Assembly: GCA_016872775.1 (NCBI GenBank)
Contig: VGZA01000023.1
Coordinates: forward strand, 1-64,000
DNA: 64,000 nt
Source: Planctomycetota bacterium
Lineage (GTDB): Bacteria; Planctomycetota; Planctomycetia; Pirellulales; Pirellulaceae
Direction of reading: 5' to 3'
A program made the translations under genes and the position numbers. The notes beneath the pieces were generated by a model that did no database searches, was not told the origin of the DNA, and was given only the letters and a program-made list of their open reading frames with translations. Positions 63,116-64,000 of the stretch are shown here, piece by piece (within the stretch, counting starts at the first letter, position 1; every line of letters begins with the position of its first letter).

Positions 63116-63479
63116 TTAGCGACCAAAGTATCGTGGTGAGATCGTCCAGCGGCATCCACGCGATGTCCGCACCCATACCACCGATCACCATCGGGGCCAT
63201 TGCCCAACTGGCGAATAATTCGCGTCGACGATCACCTTTCAACGATGCCGTCGAATTGTTCCCGAATCGAGGTGCAAGAGTATCCCCATTAAAGTCGCCA
63301 GGCCGGATTCTTCGGGCGGTATCTTGACTTATTATCGTTGTTGTTGTTGTACTCTTGCACCAGGGCGATTGACAATTTATAGAGTAGGTCTGCATTCGGA
63401 TCCGCGTACTTATGCAAGTTGCGCATGCACGCTTTCAGAGCGCGCGTGGTGTTGGCCAGGCCGCCAGGAGCTGAAAAAA
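63116..63479. other. Unresolved interval with minus-strand coding traces
   Basis: On the minus strand two overlapping frames show coding-like stretches: RELFASWAMAPMVIGGMGAD followed by AWMPLDDLTTILW (63100-63240), and CMRNLHKYADPNADLLYKLS then IALVQEYNNNNDNK (63340-63440). Neither has a start with a ribosome site or a recognised family. A GTT/AAC triplet repeat (63337-63350) encodes the Asn run. Probably further debris of the gene remnant at 62760-63115. Confidence 0.35.
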
Positions 63480-64000
63480 ATGGAGCGTATCTCCGACGTT
63501 GGCCGTCCATGCCCGTCTCCCGCATCCGAAAATTCTTCGGCGGCGGCGAGGGTGTTGAACTGTTGCCGTCACGTGGCCGTTGCCAGTCTCTTGTTGATCG
63601 GTTGTCCCGGGATTTCGCAGGAAGCGACGACTCCACCGGCTTGGAATTATGCCCCCGAGGCGTTGCAGCCAATCTGGCAAGGCACGGTCATGCATGGAGA
63701 ATCGGTACTGTTCATCCTTGACGAGAAGTCAGGGGAAGGCCGCGCCTCGGTGCTGTTTCCGATTCGCAAACTGCTGGAAGTGACCAGTTCCGCCGGCGAT
63801 ATCCGCTACGAAGAGGGACGCGACTTTGTCTGGAGCCACGATCGCAGGGAGATTCGCATTCCGCCCAATTCACGGATCCCGGTCAAGCGGCCGAGCGACC
63901 TGCGACGGCCCGCTAAGAGCCAGAAATATGAACTGACCCATCGCGACGGAATGGGCGAGATTTTCTTCGGCGCGAGCCTCGAATACGCCGCGATGCAGAC
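63480..64000 (+). CDS. Lipoprotein, N-terminal part of an SGNH/GDSL-hydrolase-type protein (cut by window end)
   Basis: The frame is open from ATG 63480 to the window end (173 codons). AGGAG lies 8-9 bases upstream. Residues 31-45 hold a hydrophobic stretch ending in a lipobox (VASLLLIGC), though a GTG about 24 codons downstream could be the real start. The following part, PIWQGTVMHGESVLFILDEK, LEVTSSAGDIRYEEGRDFVW and SHDRREIRIPPNSRIP, matches the beta-domain that precedes an SGNH hydrolase domain in planctomycete proteins, as I recall it. The catalytic domain itself is outside the window. Confidence 0.6.
   Translation, partial: MERISDVGRPCPSPASENSSAAARVLNCCRHVAVASLLLIGCPGISQEATTPPAWNYAPEALQPIWQGTVMHGESVLFILDEKSGEGRASVLFPIRKLLEVTSSAGDIRYEEGRDFVWSHDRREIRIPPNSRIPVKRPSDLRRPAKSQKYELTHRDGMGEIFFGASLEYAAMQ

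Overview
The window looks like a chromosome segment of a planctomycete, probably Pirellulales-like. The reasons are the DUF1501 / cytochrome-DUF1549-DUF1553 (PSD1) gene pairs, a many-copy family of secreted propeller proteins carrying an 'R-x-L-F-V-D-x-F-L-I' start, C-terminal SUMF1/FGE-like modules, a DUF4838 glycosidase-like protein, and GC-rich DNA with interspersed hairpin repeats. There are no rRNA genes, CRISPR arrays, intact insertion sequences or prophage genes. One tRNA (Arg, anticodon TCG) is present.

Layout. 0.1-7.8 kb: a plus-strand operon DUF1501 - propeller - PSD1 - DUF1501. 7.9-12.3 kb: a minus-strand set made of a DHDPS/NAL-family aldolase, an amidohydrolase, a DNA methyltransferase fused to a GIY-YIG-like domain, and a histidine phosphatase. 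12.3-13.3 kb: a gene-free tract holding a long palindrome and two inverted copies of a hairpin element. 13.3-17.5 kb: iron alcohol dehydrogenase and CoA-acylating methylmalonate-semialdehyde dehydrogenase, divergent from an MFS transporter. 17.5-25.5 kb: FHA protein, tRNA-Arg, a C25/caspase-like secreted protein, a propeller, a Gfo/Idh/MocA oxidoreductase and a DUF4838 lipoprotein. 25.5-26.7 kb: a gene graveyard with a kinase fragment, a transposase-like fragment, a broken vapBC pair and an internally deleted propeller gene. 26.7-35 kb: a two-domain propeller protein, a nitroreductase, a frameshifted hypothetical gene, a propeller-FGE fusion and a GNAT. 35.4-39.3 kb: a DUF3365 haem protein, gamma-glutamyltransferase, the collapsed remains of a cbb3-type oxidase cluster, and a prepilin-like protein.

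39.7-50.2 kb is mostly core-type: mnmG, an HTH-receiver protein with a strong sigma-70 promoter, a histidine kinase, a PEP-hydrolase-family TIM barrel, a FliN-like SpoA protein, nadA, lnt, a membrane coiled-coil protein and a small membrane protein. 50.6-56.8 kb: an HD-PAS-GGDEF-PilZ-like signalling protein, remnants of a secreted protein and of a Fis-type HTH, a metallophosphoesterase, and recG with an acidic insertion. 56.8-62.9 kb: a MacAB-TolC-type exporter split over two divergent units. 62.8-63.5 kb: minus-strand gene remnants. 63.5 kb to the end: the start of a lipoprotein with an SGNH-hydrolase-type N-terminal region.

Two themes stand out. First, a secreted-protein family (propeller) occurs at five loci in different states: single, tandem, fused and decayed. 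Second, there is much visible gene decay by frameshift, nonsense change and deletion (vapBC, ccoN/safE, propeller remnant, 30.4 kb, 53 kb, 63 kb). The best candidate for an undescribed system is the single-chain methyltransferase plus GIY-YIG protein at 8.6-10.4 kb. All functional calls are from reading motifs; no database search was run.
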